NCBI GenBank assembly: GCA_030407085.1
Contig: CM059583.1
Coordinates: forward strand, 84,360,501-84,424,500
Origin: Trichopria drosophilae
Lineage: Eukaryota; Arthropoda; Insecta; Hymenoptera; Diapriidae
Direction of reading: 5' to 3'
Length of the DNA: 64,000 bases
The translations under genes and the position numbers were made by a program. The notes beneath the pieces were generated by a model. The model did not search any database. It was given only the letters and a program-made list of their open reading frames with translations, and was not told the origin of the DNA. Below, piece after piece: positions 10,831 to 21,398 of this stretch. Within the stretch, counting starts at the first letter, position 1. Every line of letters starts with the position of its first letter.

Positions 10831-11036
10831 GTGGTAGAAAAACTCTGCGTATTTTAAATGAATGGGAAGATAAAGTTGCGCGTGGAGAACTGTCCCCAAA
10901 ACTATTCCTCACTCCACAAACTGCGGAAGGTCTCAGGGTTACTTTAGGATCAATGTTGGATCTCACCCGCACTCTCATCGAGGAGCACAATTTCACCGAG
11001 TTATATACGGGGAGAGTAAACCAGGATGATTTAGAG
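10831..11036 (+). CDS. P-element/THAP9-like transposase, penultimate exon
   Basis: This exon encodes GGRKTLRILNEWEDKV, LFLTPQTAEGLRVTLGSMLD and FTELYTGRVNQDDLE, the conserved C-terminal part of P-element/THAP9 transposases. It is bounded by an acceptor (TTTTTCTAG) and a donor (GAG|GTGTGG). The donor phase matches an acceptor at 21398, where the expected residues RFFG continue, so the next exon lies 10.36 kb away. The N-terminal exons must lie left of the window. It could be a P-like transposon copy or a domesticated THAP9-like gene; the sequence shown does not decide. Confidence 0.85.
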
Positions 11037-11060
11037 GTGTGGAAATACACCACTATTTAA

Positions 11061-11329
11061 TGTTAGAGGTTTTTGGATGATGGAAGAAAACTCACAACAC
11101 TACTATGCCAAACCGTTTTAATAATTAAACACGCCTTTGTACATGAAAGGCACGCCGCCGAGAGCGCACGTCCGAACGAGACGAGAGACGGTATCGGAAT
11201 GAACGATTGCGCGCACAGCGCAATCATCTGCGCACATTACATATATATAGAAACTAACACGTAACACTATACCGCGAAATTCAAATCTACTATAGCACAG
11301 AGAGAGCGCCTCTATTCCAAAATTCAACA
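11061..11329 (-). repeat. Copia 3' LTR with adjacent polypurine tract
   Basis: Read on the minus strand, the sequence GAGATCGGGCGGGAG (11330-11344) is followed by TGTTGAATTTTGG and, 269 bp later, ends CCTCTAACA. A purine tract followed by TGTTG...AACA is the standard 3' end of copia elements. No second copy was found in the window. Confidence 0.75.
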
Positions 11330-11465
11330 CTCCCGCCCGATCTCTCTATGCTCTTTTATTTATTTAATTGATTCGTCTTGACATAGAGCAGTACAGGCTG
11401 CAGCACGCAATCGACGGGATAGAGACTTCTCCTTTCAATTCATCGGCTTTCTGTAAACATATAAA

Positions 11466-12843
11466 TCAATCGTTAATATTCATCAACATGCAAACTAAAT
11501 GCCTATGCAAATTAAACGATAATAGCTTAGTGAATATGTCAGCGATCTGTTCTTTTGACCTCACCCATTGAATTTTAATAAGCCCTTTCTTTACACATTC
11601 TTTAACATGATGTTCTTTTATCACTACTATGTGTCTCAACTTATTTCCCCCGTTTGTTTCTGCACTCGCCAACGCAGCCTTGTTATCGCACCATAATCTC
11701 ATAGGGAGAAAGGATTCATTTAAAAATAATTTTAAAGAATTATATGTTGAAAGCATTTCTTGGCTAGTCTCACTCATTGCAACATATTCAGCATAACATG
11801 TTGACAGAGCTACATAGGACTGTTTATGAGTTCGCCAACTTATCGTGTCACCGAACAATTTGATTGCAAACCCACACGTTGTCAATGCATTTTTACAATC
11901 TCCGAAACTCGCATCTGAAAAAGCTTGTATGTCGTTTGTCTCACCTCGATAAATTAAACCTAGAGTTTTTGTGCCTTTTAGATAACGGAGCACTCTCTTG
12001 ACCATAGTCCATTCATTTTTAGTGGGGTTTAATTGGTGTCTACTCAACACGTTGACAGTGTAAGTTATATCTGGTCTAGTCGCACCTGATAGATATAACA
12101 AGCTTCCAACTGCTTCTCTATATGGAATATTTTCTTTGGCTTTCGTTTCGTCTAACTCACCTTCCGTGCTCTCACACTCTCTCATCTTTCTCTCTCGATT
12201 AGTAACTTGTACAGTATTCATAGGAGTTCTTTGTGGATGTGAATCTGCAAAGCCAAATCTCACCAGGATTTTCTCTATGTATTTTTCTTGGCTTAACGTG
12301 ATGGTTCTATTTTGTTCATCTCGCCTAATAGAAATGCCTAAAAATTCCTTTGGCTCGCCAAAAATTGTCATTTCAAATTCTTGACTTAATTTACTCACAA
12401 CCTCGCTTAATTTTAATTGATCATTGCTTGCAACTAGTATGTCGTCAACATACAATATCAATATCAAGAATCTCTTCTTACGACGCCAAGTAAACAAACA
12501 TGGCTCCAGATCGGAATTTTTCAATCCCAATTTTATCACGACTTCAGTGAACTTGACATTCCAATGTTTTGGACTGATACGCAATCCGTACATGGCTTTC
12601 TTCAACTGACATACGTATTCTCGCTTTTCCTTATCTGTGTAGGATGTTCCTTCCGGTATTTCCATGTAAATTTCCTCATCAATCTCACCATTAAGGAAAG
12701 CAGTTTTCACGTCTAATTGGCACACCTTTAAATCGTATTTATTTATGACTGCAAACAAAGCTCGAACTAGTGTAAGTCTCGATACGGGTGCATAAGTTTC
12801 ACTTAATTCATAATCATTTTTATCTTTAAAACCGCGAATATCT
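11466..12843 (-). pseudogene. Copia reverse transcriptase and RNase H
   Basis: This is an RVT_2-type reverse transcriptase: VCQLDVKTAFLNGEIDEEIY, MYGLRISPKHWN, and the active-site box LYVDDILVAS, all intact. It is followed by copia RNase H (SDASFGDCKNALTTCGFA; LWCDNKAALA; HIVVIKEHHVKECV; EQIADIFTKLL). The open part from the first Met spans 11466-12758. The same frame extends upstream to a frameshift near 12845, where the RHKARL and RGFKDKNDYELSETYAP segments are out of register. Confidence 0.92.
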
Positions 12844-13407
12844 TTAAAGTCGCGCCTTGTGTCTTATTTTTCCGTCGGTTTCCTTCTTACGTTTGAATAC
12901 CCATCTAGAATCGATTATATTCGCTTTTTGTTCATTTCGCACCTGAGTTGGACGTTGAACTAACTTCCACACTTTATTCATGTGCATCGATCTGAGTTCG
13001 TCGTCAACAGCCTCTCGCCAAAAATAACTATCTTTTGTAGACATGGCTTCTTTGAAACTTAATGGATCTGTGTTTATATCAGCCAATAGTGCATGATAAA
13101 TCTCATCATTTTCTTGATCTTCTTTAATTGTATTCTCACCTTTGTAAACGTTTGAAAATAACGCATCAATCTTTAAATCAGCAAAGTTAGTACTTTTTAT
13201 TTTCTCGCTTGAAATATTACTTTCATTAGTTTTCGTTGTTTCTGATTCGATTTTTCTCGGTCTGCCTCTTTATCGTTTAATCTCTCCCTCCTCTTTTAAA
13301 AATTCATCTGATTCTTTTTCATTCTTTTCAAATTCAACAAACCATTTTTGTTTCTCAAAATTTTCATTCTCACCATTTGGAAAATCTTGAATGCCATTTT
13401 TACTGCA
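12844..13407 (-). pseudogene. Copia pol linker between integrase and RT
   Basis: Coding remnant right of the RT and left of the mariner. The segment 12844-13086 reads DPLSFKEAMSTKDSYFWREAV...WVFKRKKETDGKIRHKARL, the usual N-terminal RT_2 lead-in. Upstream of it lies an acidic linker rich in Glu, Asn and Lys with an in-frame stop near 13275. Removing the mariner and one TA restores continuity with the integrase part at 16711. Confidence 0.8.
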
Positions 13408-13409
13408 TA

Positions 13410-14143
13410 CAGGGTGATCCAAAAGTCCCGGAACAGCAAAATATCTCAGCGGGAGTGCATTTTCGGGGAAAATGTTTTAGACAAAAGTTTAAGGATTTTT
13501 CCTGGCTATTTAATGGCGATATAGAATTTGACCTTGAACATGACCTTGAAGGTTATTTCAAGGTCAAGTTAATTTTTTTAAATGGGAACCCCTATTTTTT
13601 TTCATGGATTCTGAAAGAGCGGGAAATTCTACGTCCGAGTATGATATGATCGATTTTTCTGGCAAGGTCATTTCAAGGTGAAACTTAAAACTCCCGTAAC
13701 GGCGAAATATCTCAGAGGGTGTGCATTTCTTTGGAAATTGTTTCAGACAAAAGTTTAAGGATTTTTCCCGGGCTATTTAATGGTAGCACAGAATTTGACC
13801 TTGAACATAACCTTCAAGGTTATTTCAAGGTCAAGTTTGTTGTTTTTTAATGGAAACTGCAATTTTTTTTCACGGATTCGGAAAGAGCACAAAATTTTAC
13901 GTCCGAACATACTATGACCGTTTTTTTCGGCAAGGCCATTTCAAGGCCAAACTTAAAACTCCCGGAACAGCGAATTAACTCAGCAAGAGGTCATTTTCGG
14001 GTAAAATGTTTCAGACAAAAGTTTCAGGATTTTTTCCGGGATATTTAATGCTAGCATAAAATTTGACCTTGAAAATTACCTTGAAGATTATTCTCAGGTC
14101 AAGATTATTTTTTTTTTTTTAATTGGAACCCCGTTTCATTTTC
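13410..14143 (+). repeat. Left TIR of mariner-type element, about 2.7 tandem units
   Basis: The 734-bp arm is made of roughly 270-bp diverged tandem units, each starting near a CTCCCGGAACAGCGAA-like sequence (about 13415, 13688, 13960). Each unit has a motif block of TGACCTTGA and TCAAGGTCA. The arm ends in GGAACCCCGTTTCATTTTC, the inverse of the inner end of the right arm. Confidence 0.85.
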
Positions 14144-14630
14144 TTAACGAAGTTATGAGGATCTTCCGGTATTGTGAGTGGTTAAATTCATTTTGTTCAG
14201 TCGATGCTATTACTGGACGATCTGCTCTAGGGAGATCCTTTACAGTGCCGTAAACTTCGAAACAATTTATTGTTCTGCCAAAAGTCGATTTAGGAATCAG
14301 TTCCTGTCCCTCGCTTGTCCTCTAATTTTGTAAATAGAATAATAAACTGTTTAAAAAAAGTGTATACATACATCTTACGCAACACTTGTGCAAAGTGAAC
14401 TTGGGCGCGCGAACAGCGACAGAGAGCACGAGTCACCAGCGAAGTAAATAAACAACATACATTCACATTGAATTTATACATACGTGTACAGTCTTATAAG
14501 GTTACATTTTGGTCTTAACTTTATCGTTTTGTGAGATACATGGATTTCCTATCTAAACGCCTTTCCTATCTAAACGTATTAAGCATCATTTCAGTAACAA
14601 AATACATACGTATATTTCGTACAAAGAGCA
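14144..14630 (+). other. Mariner 5' flank of transposase ORF
   Basis: Unique sequence between the left TIR and the transposase start. A promoter is expected here, but no clear TATA/initiator pair could be fixed. Confidence 0.4.
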
Positions 14631-15713
14631 ATGGCTGCGCTAAGTGAACGAGAAAAAATAACCATTCTCATGATGAGAGGCTGGGGTGATAACCAGCGAT
14701 CTTTAGAGAATGTGCGAACCTTATTTAACGCATCATTTAGAGAGGGACGAGAACCGATTTCTAAATCTACTGTTAGCAGAACAATAAATCGTTTTGAAGT
14801 TCACGGTACTGTGAAGGATCTCCCAAGAGCAGGTCGTCCAGTAACAGCATCAACTGAAGAAAATGAGTTGAATGTCGGGCTGTCAATAACGGAAGATCCT
14901 CATACTTCCATCAGGAAAGTTAAAGAGCAGCACGACTTATGTTACGGTACAGTACAACGGATCTTAACTAAAAACTTAAAATTTCACCCATACAAAGTTA
15001 GACTCGTACAACAATTGAATGAAGACGATCCTGATAGACGCCTACAGTTTGCGGAATTAATGATGAATCGAATAGATGCTGATGCCGGTTTCTTGAATCG
15101 CATCGTATTTTCTGATGAAGCTACATTCTTCTTAAATGGGGCAATCAATAGACATAACATGTCTTATTGGAGTGAAACCAATCCTAATTGGATAGTCGAT
15201 AGTCGTTCTACTCAATATCCTGAAAAAGTAAACGTATGGGCAGGTATTATAAACAATGCGGTAGTTGGGCCCTTCTTCATCGAGGGTACCCTTACTGGTC
15301 AAAAATACCACGATATGTTGAGGGACGACATCATCCCTGCTATTCAGGTTATTGTAGGCGAGGATTTCGATCAGACTTGGTTTCAGCAAGATGGTGCAGC
15401 ACCCCATTATGCAACAGATGTTCGCAATTATTTGAGTGATGTATTCGCAGAACGGTGGATAGGTCGAAGGGGTGTAATAGAATGGCCACCAAGATCTCCG
15501 GATTTTACGCCCCTTGACTATTTTCTATGGGGTTATCTCAAAGATAGAGTGTATCGAACGAAACCGGTGAATATTGAGGAAGTAAAACAACGAATACGGG
15601 ATGAGATCGCGGCTATAGAACCAGATATGATTAAAAAAGTCGTATCGACTTTTTATAATCGCTTGGGATATTGGCAAGAAGTTCATGGCAATCACTTTGA
15701 GCATAAGCTTTAG
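14631..15713 (+). CDS. Mariner-type transposase, full length
   Basis: A 360-residue protein from ATG 14631. The N-terminal helix-turn-helix region (KITILMMRGWGDNQRSLENV; SKSTVSRTINRFEVHGTVKD) contains the DUF4817-like type seen in insect elements, followed by a GRP linker (RAGRPVTAS). The DDE/D core shows VFSDEATFFLNG, WFQQDGAAPHYAT and WPPRSPDFTPLDYFLWGYLK. Thirty-six residues separate the second Asp (QQDG) from the Asp of SPD, where classical mariners have 34. The frame is intact and both TIRs are present, so this copy could be autonomous. The exact subfamily is uncertain. Confidence 0.93.
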   Translation: MAALSEREKITILMMRGWGDNQRSLENVRTLFNASFREGREPISKSTVSRTINRFEVHGTVKDLPRAGRPVTASTEENELNVGLSITEDPHTSIRKVKEQHDLCYGTVQRILTKNLKFHPYKVRLVQQLNEDDPDRRLQFAELMMNRIDADAGFLNRIVFSDEATFFLNGAINRHNMSYWSETNPNWIVDSRSTQYPEKVNVWAGIINNAVVGPFFIEGTLTGQKYHDMLRDDIIPAIQVIVGEDFDQTWFQQDGAAPHYATDVRNYLSDVFAERWIGRRGVIEWPPRSPDFTPLDYFLWGYLKDRVYRTKPVNIEEVKQRIRDEIAAIEPDMIKKVVSTFYNRLGYWQEVHGNHFEHKL

Positions 15714-16051
15714 TAAGATACATAATTTCATCAAAATCTTAGTATACCCATCTTGCCTTAACTGTCTGGGGACACCCACACACACACACACGCACACGCA
15801 CACGCACACGCACAGGTGACGGCGAGGGGAACCACCTGAACAAAGCACCCCGAAGAGGTGTAAACCCGACCGTGCTACCTCCACGCGGTACATCTTGGGT
15901 AATGCTAAAGCCGGCGGTAGCATTGGAAACAATGTAAAAATGTTATCCATACATACGGTATTTATAAACGTATCGGATGTAAAAAAAAATGTATATTTTT
16001 ATCCGGGAACAATGATAATGCATTGCACTCTGGAAACTCTGGAAACATTAC
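15714..16051 (+). other. Mariner 3' region with CA microsatellite
   Basis: Non-coding stretch between the transposase stop and the right TIR. It contains a (CA)n/(CGCACA)n tract at about 15776-15813. I see nothing else. Confidence 0.6.
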
Positions 16052-16708
16052 GAAAATGAAACGGGGTTCCAATTAAAAAAAAATAGTCTTGAGCTTAGAA
16101 TAAGCCTCAAGGTAATTTTCAAGGTTAAATTCAATGGTGCCTCTTGCTGAGTTAATTCGCTGTTCCGGGAGTTTTAAGTTTGGCCTTGAAATGACATTGC
16201 CGAAAAAAACGGCCATAGCATATTTGAACGTAAAATTTTGTGTTCTCTCCGAATCCGTGAAAAAAAATAGCAGTTTCCATTAAAAAAAACAAACTTGACC
16301 TTGAAATAACCTTCAAGGTCAAATTCTGTGCTACCATTAAATATCCCAGGAAAAATCCTTAAACTTTTGTCTGAAACAATTTCCAAAGAAATGCACACCC
16401 TCTGAGATATTTCGCCGTTACGGGAGTTTTAAGTTTCACCTTGAAATGACCTTGCCAGAAAAATCGATCATATCATACTCGGACGTAGAATTTCCCGCTC
16501 TTTCAGAATCCATGAAAAAAAATAGGGGTTCCCATTTAAAAAAATTAACTTGACCTTGAAATAACCTTCAAGGTCATGTTCAAGGTCAAATTCAATATCG
16601 CCATTAAATAGCCAGGGAAAAATCCTGAAACTTTTGTCTGAAACATTTTCCTCGAAAATGCACTCCCGCTGAGATATTTTGCTGTTCCGGGACTTTTGGA
16701 TCACCCTG
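16052..16708 (-). repeat. Right TIR of mariner-type element
   Basis: Inverted counterpart of 13410-14143. It is 657 bp; the innermost unit lacks about 75 bp relative to the left arm. Outer units keep the TGACCTTGA/TCAAGGTCA blocks and the terminal GGGACTTTTGGATCACCCTG. Confidence 0.85.
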
Positions 16709-16710
16709 TA

Positions 16711-18295
16711 TGTCACCATACACTAATCTTTCGTTGAATCTCACGTCTCTACTTTCATAATATTTTCCCTCATCTGGTTTTAAAAACTGATATCCCATTG
16801 GTGTGTAACCAACTAGGATGACTCGCCTTCCTTCTGCCCTAAACTTCGGACCAGTTTTTCTTTGTACTTTAATGTATGCTACGCATCCGAATCTTTTAAT
16901 CTGATTTATATCGAAACTGTGTTCAGGATTGAATTTTTCTAAAGGTGTTATCATATTGTTTGATTTGTGGGGAGTTCGGTTGTAGGCGTATACAGCAGCT
17001 GATAGAGCTAGATCCCACAAATATTCTGGTAGCTTAGAGTCATAAATATAAGCACGCACCTTTCTTTGAATAGTTTGGTTAAATCTTTCTGAAACACCGT
17101 TTAGTTCAGGAGTATCAGGCGGAGATAGTTGTATTTCCGCACCTAGTCTTTGTAATACCTCATATGTGTAACCACCTGTGTATTCTTTACCTTGGTCAGA
17201 TCTCAAATAGCACACCTTCGCATCATGACCTAGTAGGTTCCGAGCACTTCGCACAAACATTTCAAAACAGTGACCCGCTTCGCTCTTTGTTTTCATCGGA
17301 TATGCCATAGCTAAACGAGAATAGTCATCAATGAAAACAGAGACAAATCTATATCCCTTGGGATAAGAGGCTGGAGATATAGGACCCATTATATCTGAAT
17401 GTATAATCTGCAATTGTTGGGTCGCTCGACTACGTAAAGAATTAAACGGCAATTTGTTAAATTTGGAAATTAAACACACCTCACATTTGGAAATGGATTC
17501 ATCAAAAATTGCCTTACTTAGTTCTTTATTATTTGGAAATTTGGATTGCAATGCTTTTAAGTAAGACAGCGACGCATGACCAAACCTGACATGCCATAAC
17601 ATTGCATTGTTGTTTTCTTTAAATTGTTTATTTATATCAGAAAATGGTGATTCGCTCTTACTTAACTCTACCACGGGCAACTCATTAATATCATGAAATT
17701 TTCTATCCCAAATTGTAATATCAAAGTTGGAATGTTCATATGGAATATTGTTTTCATTTCTAGGCTGGGCACTGCTCTCCTTTGTGCTTACTATCTCACC
17801 CTTATCTGCGCCCTTTATAGATTCTACGTTTATCTCATCAATTTCCATTTGATCAGAACACTCTGTTGGGACATCTAGTTTATTTGAATTTTCTTGCAAT
17901 TTTTCATTAGCTGTTACACTACGAGTAACATACTTTCCTTTAAAAGACTGACCTTCAGTTAAATTTGCAAATATTCTCTTGTTAAGGATCAATTTTTCAT
18001 TCTCGTCTATTGAATTATTTTTACAAATTTCTAGCTCTATAATCCAATACGGTCTTTTATACACACCTGAGATAAACCTTTCATTTGACTTAGGGTCAAA
18101 AATGTTAATCCTTTCTTTATCTAAATAAATAGCTAATCCCATTTCTGCGAATCTACGTAATGACAATAAATTTTCTTTTAACGCATCTGCAAGAACAACC
18201 CTGTCTATCACAACCCGACTACCATTCTCTAAAATGATTTCTACTTCACCCTCTCCCTCCGTTCTTAAATCCTCCGTTCTTATTTTTATTAGCAC
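16711..18295 (-). pseudogene. Copia integrase
   Basis: Zinc-binding N-domain WHVRFGHASLSYLKAL...CEVCLISKFNKLPF (HHCC), then the rve core with HSDIMGPISPASYPKG, YLRSDQGKEYTG and PPDTPELNGVSERFN, giving all three acidic residues, and the GKKT-like tail region CVAYIKVQRKTGPKF. The left end of the open frame runs into the mariner TIR and is not native. The right end overlaps the Gag/protease frame at 18246-18295, where a one-base frameshift separates protease (SGATEHLT) from this part. Confidence 0.9.
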
Positions 18296-18992
18296 AACTT
18301 ATCTCACCATAATCAAGCTTATCTAAAGTTTTGAATATCAACCTAGATTTAGTTAAATGTTCAGTAGCGCCTGAATCAGCTATAAATTCTGTTAAAAATT
18401 TATTTGCATTTGTTTGTACCGTTTTAGTATAAGACATTTCGGTATTCATTAGATTGCAATCTACTCTTATAGGGGACACATGATTCACATCTACTTTAAA
18501 AGTCTCATACTCACCTTTCTGTTGTCCATGTTGATCCGGCGATTTGCTGCTAATGTTCTTCTTTCCATCTCCCTTTCTTTGAATCTTATGATAATTATTC
18601 TTACCTCTAAACGCACCCTTCGCACCTCTAAGTCGACTTCTTTTAGGATATTGCGAATTTCCTTCGTCTGACTTTCTTTTTAAACTTCGACTTAATTCAC
18701 CACCATATGCACCACGATTAATATTACTATTGCGGACATACCTGATGCCTCTTCCTCTGCCTTTCGGTGGTAGAGGAGACGTTGATTGAGCTGGACACTC
18801 CATTGCCTTGTGTCCAAATTTGAGGCACTTGTAGCACAGAACACCTTTTCCTTTATTTGGACATTTAAAGGCTTTGTGGCCATAAGCTTGGCACTCATAG
18901 CAGCATTGCAATTCAGTATGTGCCAAGTTTGTTGCCCTCACCTCTCCTTTCTCACCTAGGCTCGTCTGGTTTCGCGCCGCTTCGTCCTGCAT
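18246..18992 (-). pseudogene. Copia nucleocapsid knuckles and protease
   Basis: Two CCHC knuckles: CYECQAYGHKAFKC and CYKCLKFGHKAMEC. A basic Arg/Gly/Lys-rich stretch follows, then the copia protease signature FIADSGATEHLTKSRLIF. The frame connects upstream to Gag by a shift near an A-run at 19106-19113 and downstream to integrase by another shift. Copia elements usually encode a single polyprotein, so these shifts are read as decay. Confidence 0.88.
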
Positions 18993-19092
18993 TACAAGAA
19001 TTTTTAGGTTTTCATAAGTAGGACCTTTACCTTTGGTATTTTGAGTTACGAACTCGATAGTTTGGAGTGAAGGTACAGAAACTTTGACCGCA

Positions 19093-19980
19093 TTATAGAA
19101 TGCGTCTCTTTTTTTCTTCTTCTGATAAAGGTGTAGCGTCAGAGGAATTTTCGTAACTTCTAACTACATCTTCAAATCTTTCACAAAATTCCCCTGCCTT
19201 TTCTTTACCAATTACGTATTTTAAATTATATAACTGTTTCTTAACATCAAATGACGTTACGTTTATTTCACATCTTTTTATATCTTTTAGTTTATTTAAA
19301 ATCTCAATTGGACTCTGAAATTGCATTACCTTAGAATGATAGTACTGATCTAAATGGTTAATCAAAATGTCGCGTACTTTGAATTTTTGTTCTTCTAAAA
19401 CCTTTTCATTTATTATATCGCACCTTATTTTCTCATCTATAATATGTAACAAGTCACACGATCTTAACTCTGAACTAAAATAATCGTAAAAATGTTCAAA
19501 TTTCATTCCTTGTGTCAACTTATAATGTCTTTTTACTCCGAAATTTTTATTTATAATTTCGAATTTTACGGCTTCTCTTAACTCTTTATTTACTGAATTT
19601 AGATTACTATCATTGTTTTCGGTATTTCCAGATTTTATTATTTTATCGCAATATTCTTTAATTTTATCAAACAATTCATTATTCTCATTAGGTACCTTAT
19701 TTTGTCTCGTCTTTGGTACAGAGCTCTCCTCAGACTCCTCACCTTCTTCGTACTCAGAAAGCTTCTCTTGGTGGTCCACCAATGCTTCGAGGGAATGTAA
19801 TGCACCTGTCAAGTTTCTGACTGTCTCATTTAGGCTTTCGCATCTTTCTGCGTAATCATTTCTCACCATCTGCAGCAGCTCACCCACCTTGTCTAACTCT
19901 TCTCTCTTCCTCACCTCTTTACGCACCTCTTTGATTGACTGAGTGAACAGTGTCGTCATCTGGGTATTCGCCACACACAT
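19093..19980 (-). pseudogene. Copia Gag (capsid region)
   Basis: An acidic, charged, coiled-coil-like N-terminal half (EVRKEVRKREELDKVGELL) precedes a copia Gag core (RCDIINEKVLEEQKFKVRDILINHLD; EKAGEFCERFEDVVRSYE). It ends early at the A-run, where the downstream frame continues toward the knuckles. No catalytic role; it would form the particle. Confidence 0.75.
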
Positions 19981-19981
19981 T

Positions 19982-20323
19982 TTATTTTACTGTGGCTATC
20001 AGTTCTGTCATTCGTCTCTCTTGCGAGTCTAATCTCGCTTCAACTGAAAATTTATTTTGAGTAACATTTTTATTCCACTTTAAATTGGATGCAAATCTGG
20101 TAGGTGGTGTTAAAGTTTCAAGATTTAAATTAGTCGGAACAATGCTTTTTATATGGCACTGTGTTTTACCCGATTTCAATGCTTCGGTTATGGTTTTAAC
20201 ATCTCCTTCCATTCTCTTCTCTCCTCCATCATCACACCTTTGAATGCTAGCTGTGCTCACCTGTTCCTCATCTCTGCTCACCTTCATCTCACCTCTGCTC
20301 ATCTCAATCTCACCTCTGCTCAT
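19982..20323 (-). pseudogene. Copia Gag N-terminal ORF
   Basis: A 113-residue ORF upstream of Gag in a different frame, ending 2 bp before the downstream Met. Its start holds a short internal repeat (MSRGEIEMSRGEMKVSR). It may be the true N-terminus of Gag separated by a frameshift. No domain recognised. Confidence 0.45.
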
Positions 20324-20380
20324 CTCTTCCTCATCTTTTTCTATTTCAATAACCGAGCATTCTTCAATAGTTAAATTTCA

Positions 20381-21398
20381 CTTCATTGCAGTCGCAGTCT
20401 CAAATTCCTCTATATTTTAAATTAATTTTTGTAGTAATATTACAAAAAAATATTGAATTTAATGGAGATCAATGTATTCAAATAATATGATGCATCAGAA
20501 AAAAGAATAATTATAAGAAGAAAAAGATTGCATGTAAATCGTGCTAATATACGAAAACAAATGCTGCTTCCGAACGCTTCCGAATCTTAAAGGCAAAGTG
20601 TGAGATGAAACCGGCCGAAAAGATAGAAGATATATACAATAAATCATCTCTACGAAACGTCGCATTCGTAACATTACATGAATGTTACGTTAGTAACCTG
20701 AACGCGACGTTTTACAATTTCTTGGTAATTTTGTGACGTTGCAGAAACGATTCCGCGAAACGTTTTTAAAACTGTTATAAAGTCACGTTCTGATAACGTT
20801 ACGCATTAACTTTACGTATTTGGTTGCTGTGGAACGTTATGTAAACTGCAACAAGACGTTGTTACAAAACGTTACTTTTTTGCCATAAATGGGATAAAAT
20901 GTAACGTTCCATTTATGTTACATGTTTAGCGGAATATGTAATAAGTGGATATCGGTTTTTGGTTATTCGACCACCTGTCTTGTGTACATACTAGTTTGTA
21001 ATTGCACATACATTTCGTTAAATTCTTTCTTTTGTATCTTATTGAAATTCATTATCGCCTTTATGTCCTATACCCCCTGCTTGCTTATAATTTTCTGGAA
21101 TTTTGCTATTTCAGACAGATACATTTTAATGAATTGAAAATTAATTCCTATTGATTCCGTACATTTGTCAATTAAAACAATAAACTCATTTTTAAGCTAA
21201 TACATTTAAAATTACAAGTCAATTAAGTCATGCTCCATTTACATAACTTTTCAAATAGCGAATTGGCAGGAATTATAACGAATTATAATTTCATAATTCA
21301 AATTTTTAATGCTTTCAATCTATTTCCGATTTTTTGGGATTTATTTATATTCTCCAATCATCTGTGCTAGATCAATTATTCATTTTGATTTCCTACAG
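20381..21398 (+). other. Rest of the P-like intron
   Basis: Non-coding. 20640-20930 is rich in AACGTTAC/GTAACGTT motifs in both orientations, like a degraded MITE. It ends in the acceptor TTTCCTACAG at 21389-21398. No gene seen. Confidence 0.6.

Larger units (their letters stand above)
13410..16708 (+). mobile_element. Mariner-type (IS630/Tc1/mariner) transposon, intact
   Basis: 3299 bp bounded by long terminal inverted repeats starting CAGGGTGATCCAAAAGTCCC and flanked by TA on both sides (13408-13409, 16709-16710), the standard target duplication of this superfamily. It carries one full-length transposase ORF. It sits inside the copia integrase-RT linker, so it is younger than that copia copy. 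Confidence 0.93.
11061..20380 (-). mobile_element. Ty1/copia element in the P-like intron, 5' LTR not found
   Basis: A copia-class element on the minus strand. From right to left it shows Gag, CCHC knuckles, protease, integrase, RT and RNase H, then a polypurine tract and a 3' LTR that begins 24 bp inside the P-like intron. It is split at 13410-16708 by a mariner-type transposon. Several frameshifts and stops are present. I could not find a second LTR right of 20323, so the right border is approximate and the element seems truncated at its 5' end. Confidence 0.88.

Noticed and set aside
15525..15950. 141-residue minus-strand ORF with poly-VC run
   Set aside because: The CV repeat is the (CA)n microsatellite in another frame; the rest is antisense to the transposase.
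19093..19120. Programmed frameshift at the copia Gag A-run
   Set aside because: Copia polyproteins are normally single-frame, and this copy has several other frame lesions, so decay is simpler.
20381..20930. Copia 5' LTR
   Set aside because: No match to the 11061-11329 LTR was found by eye; the 5' end appears lost.
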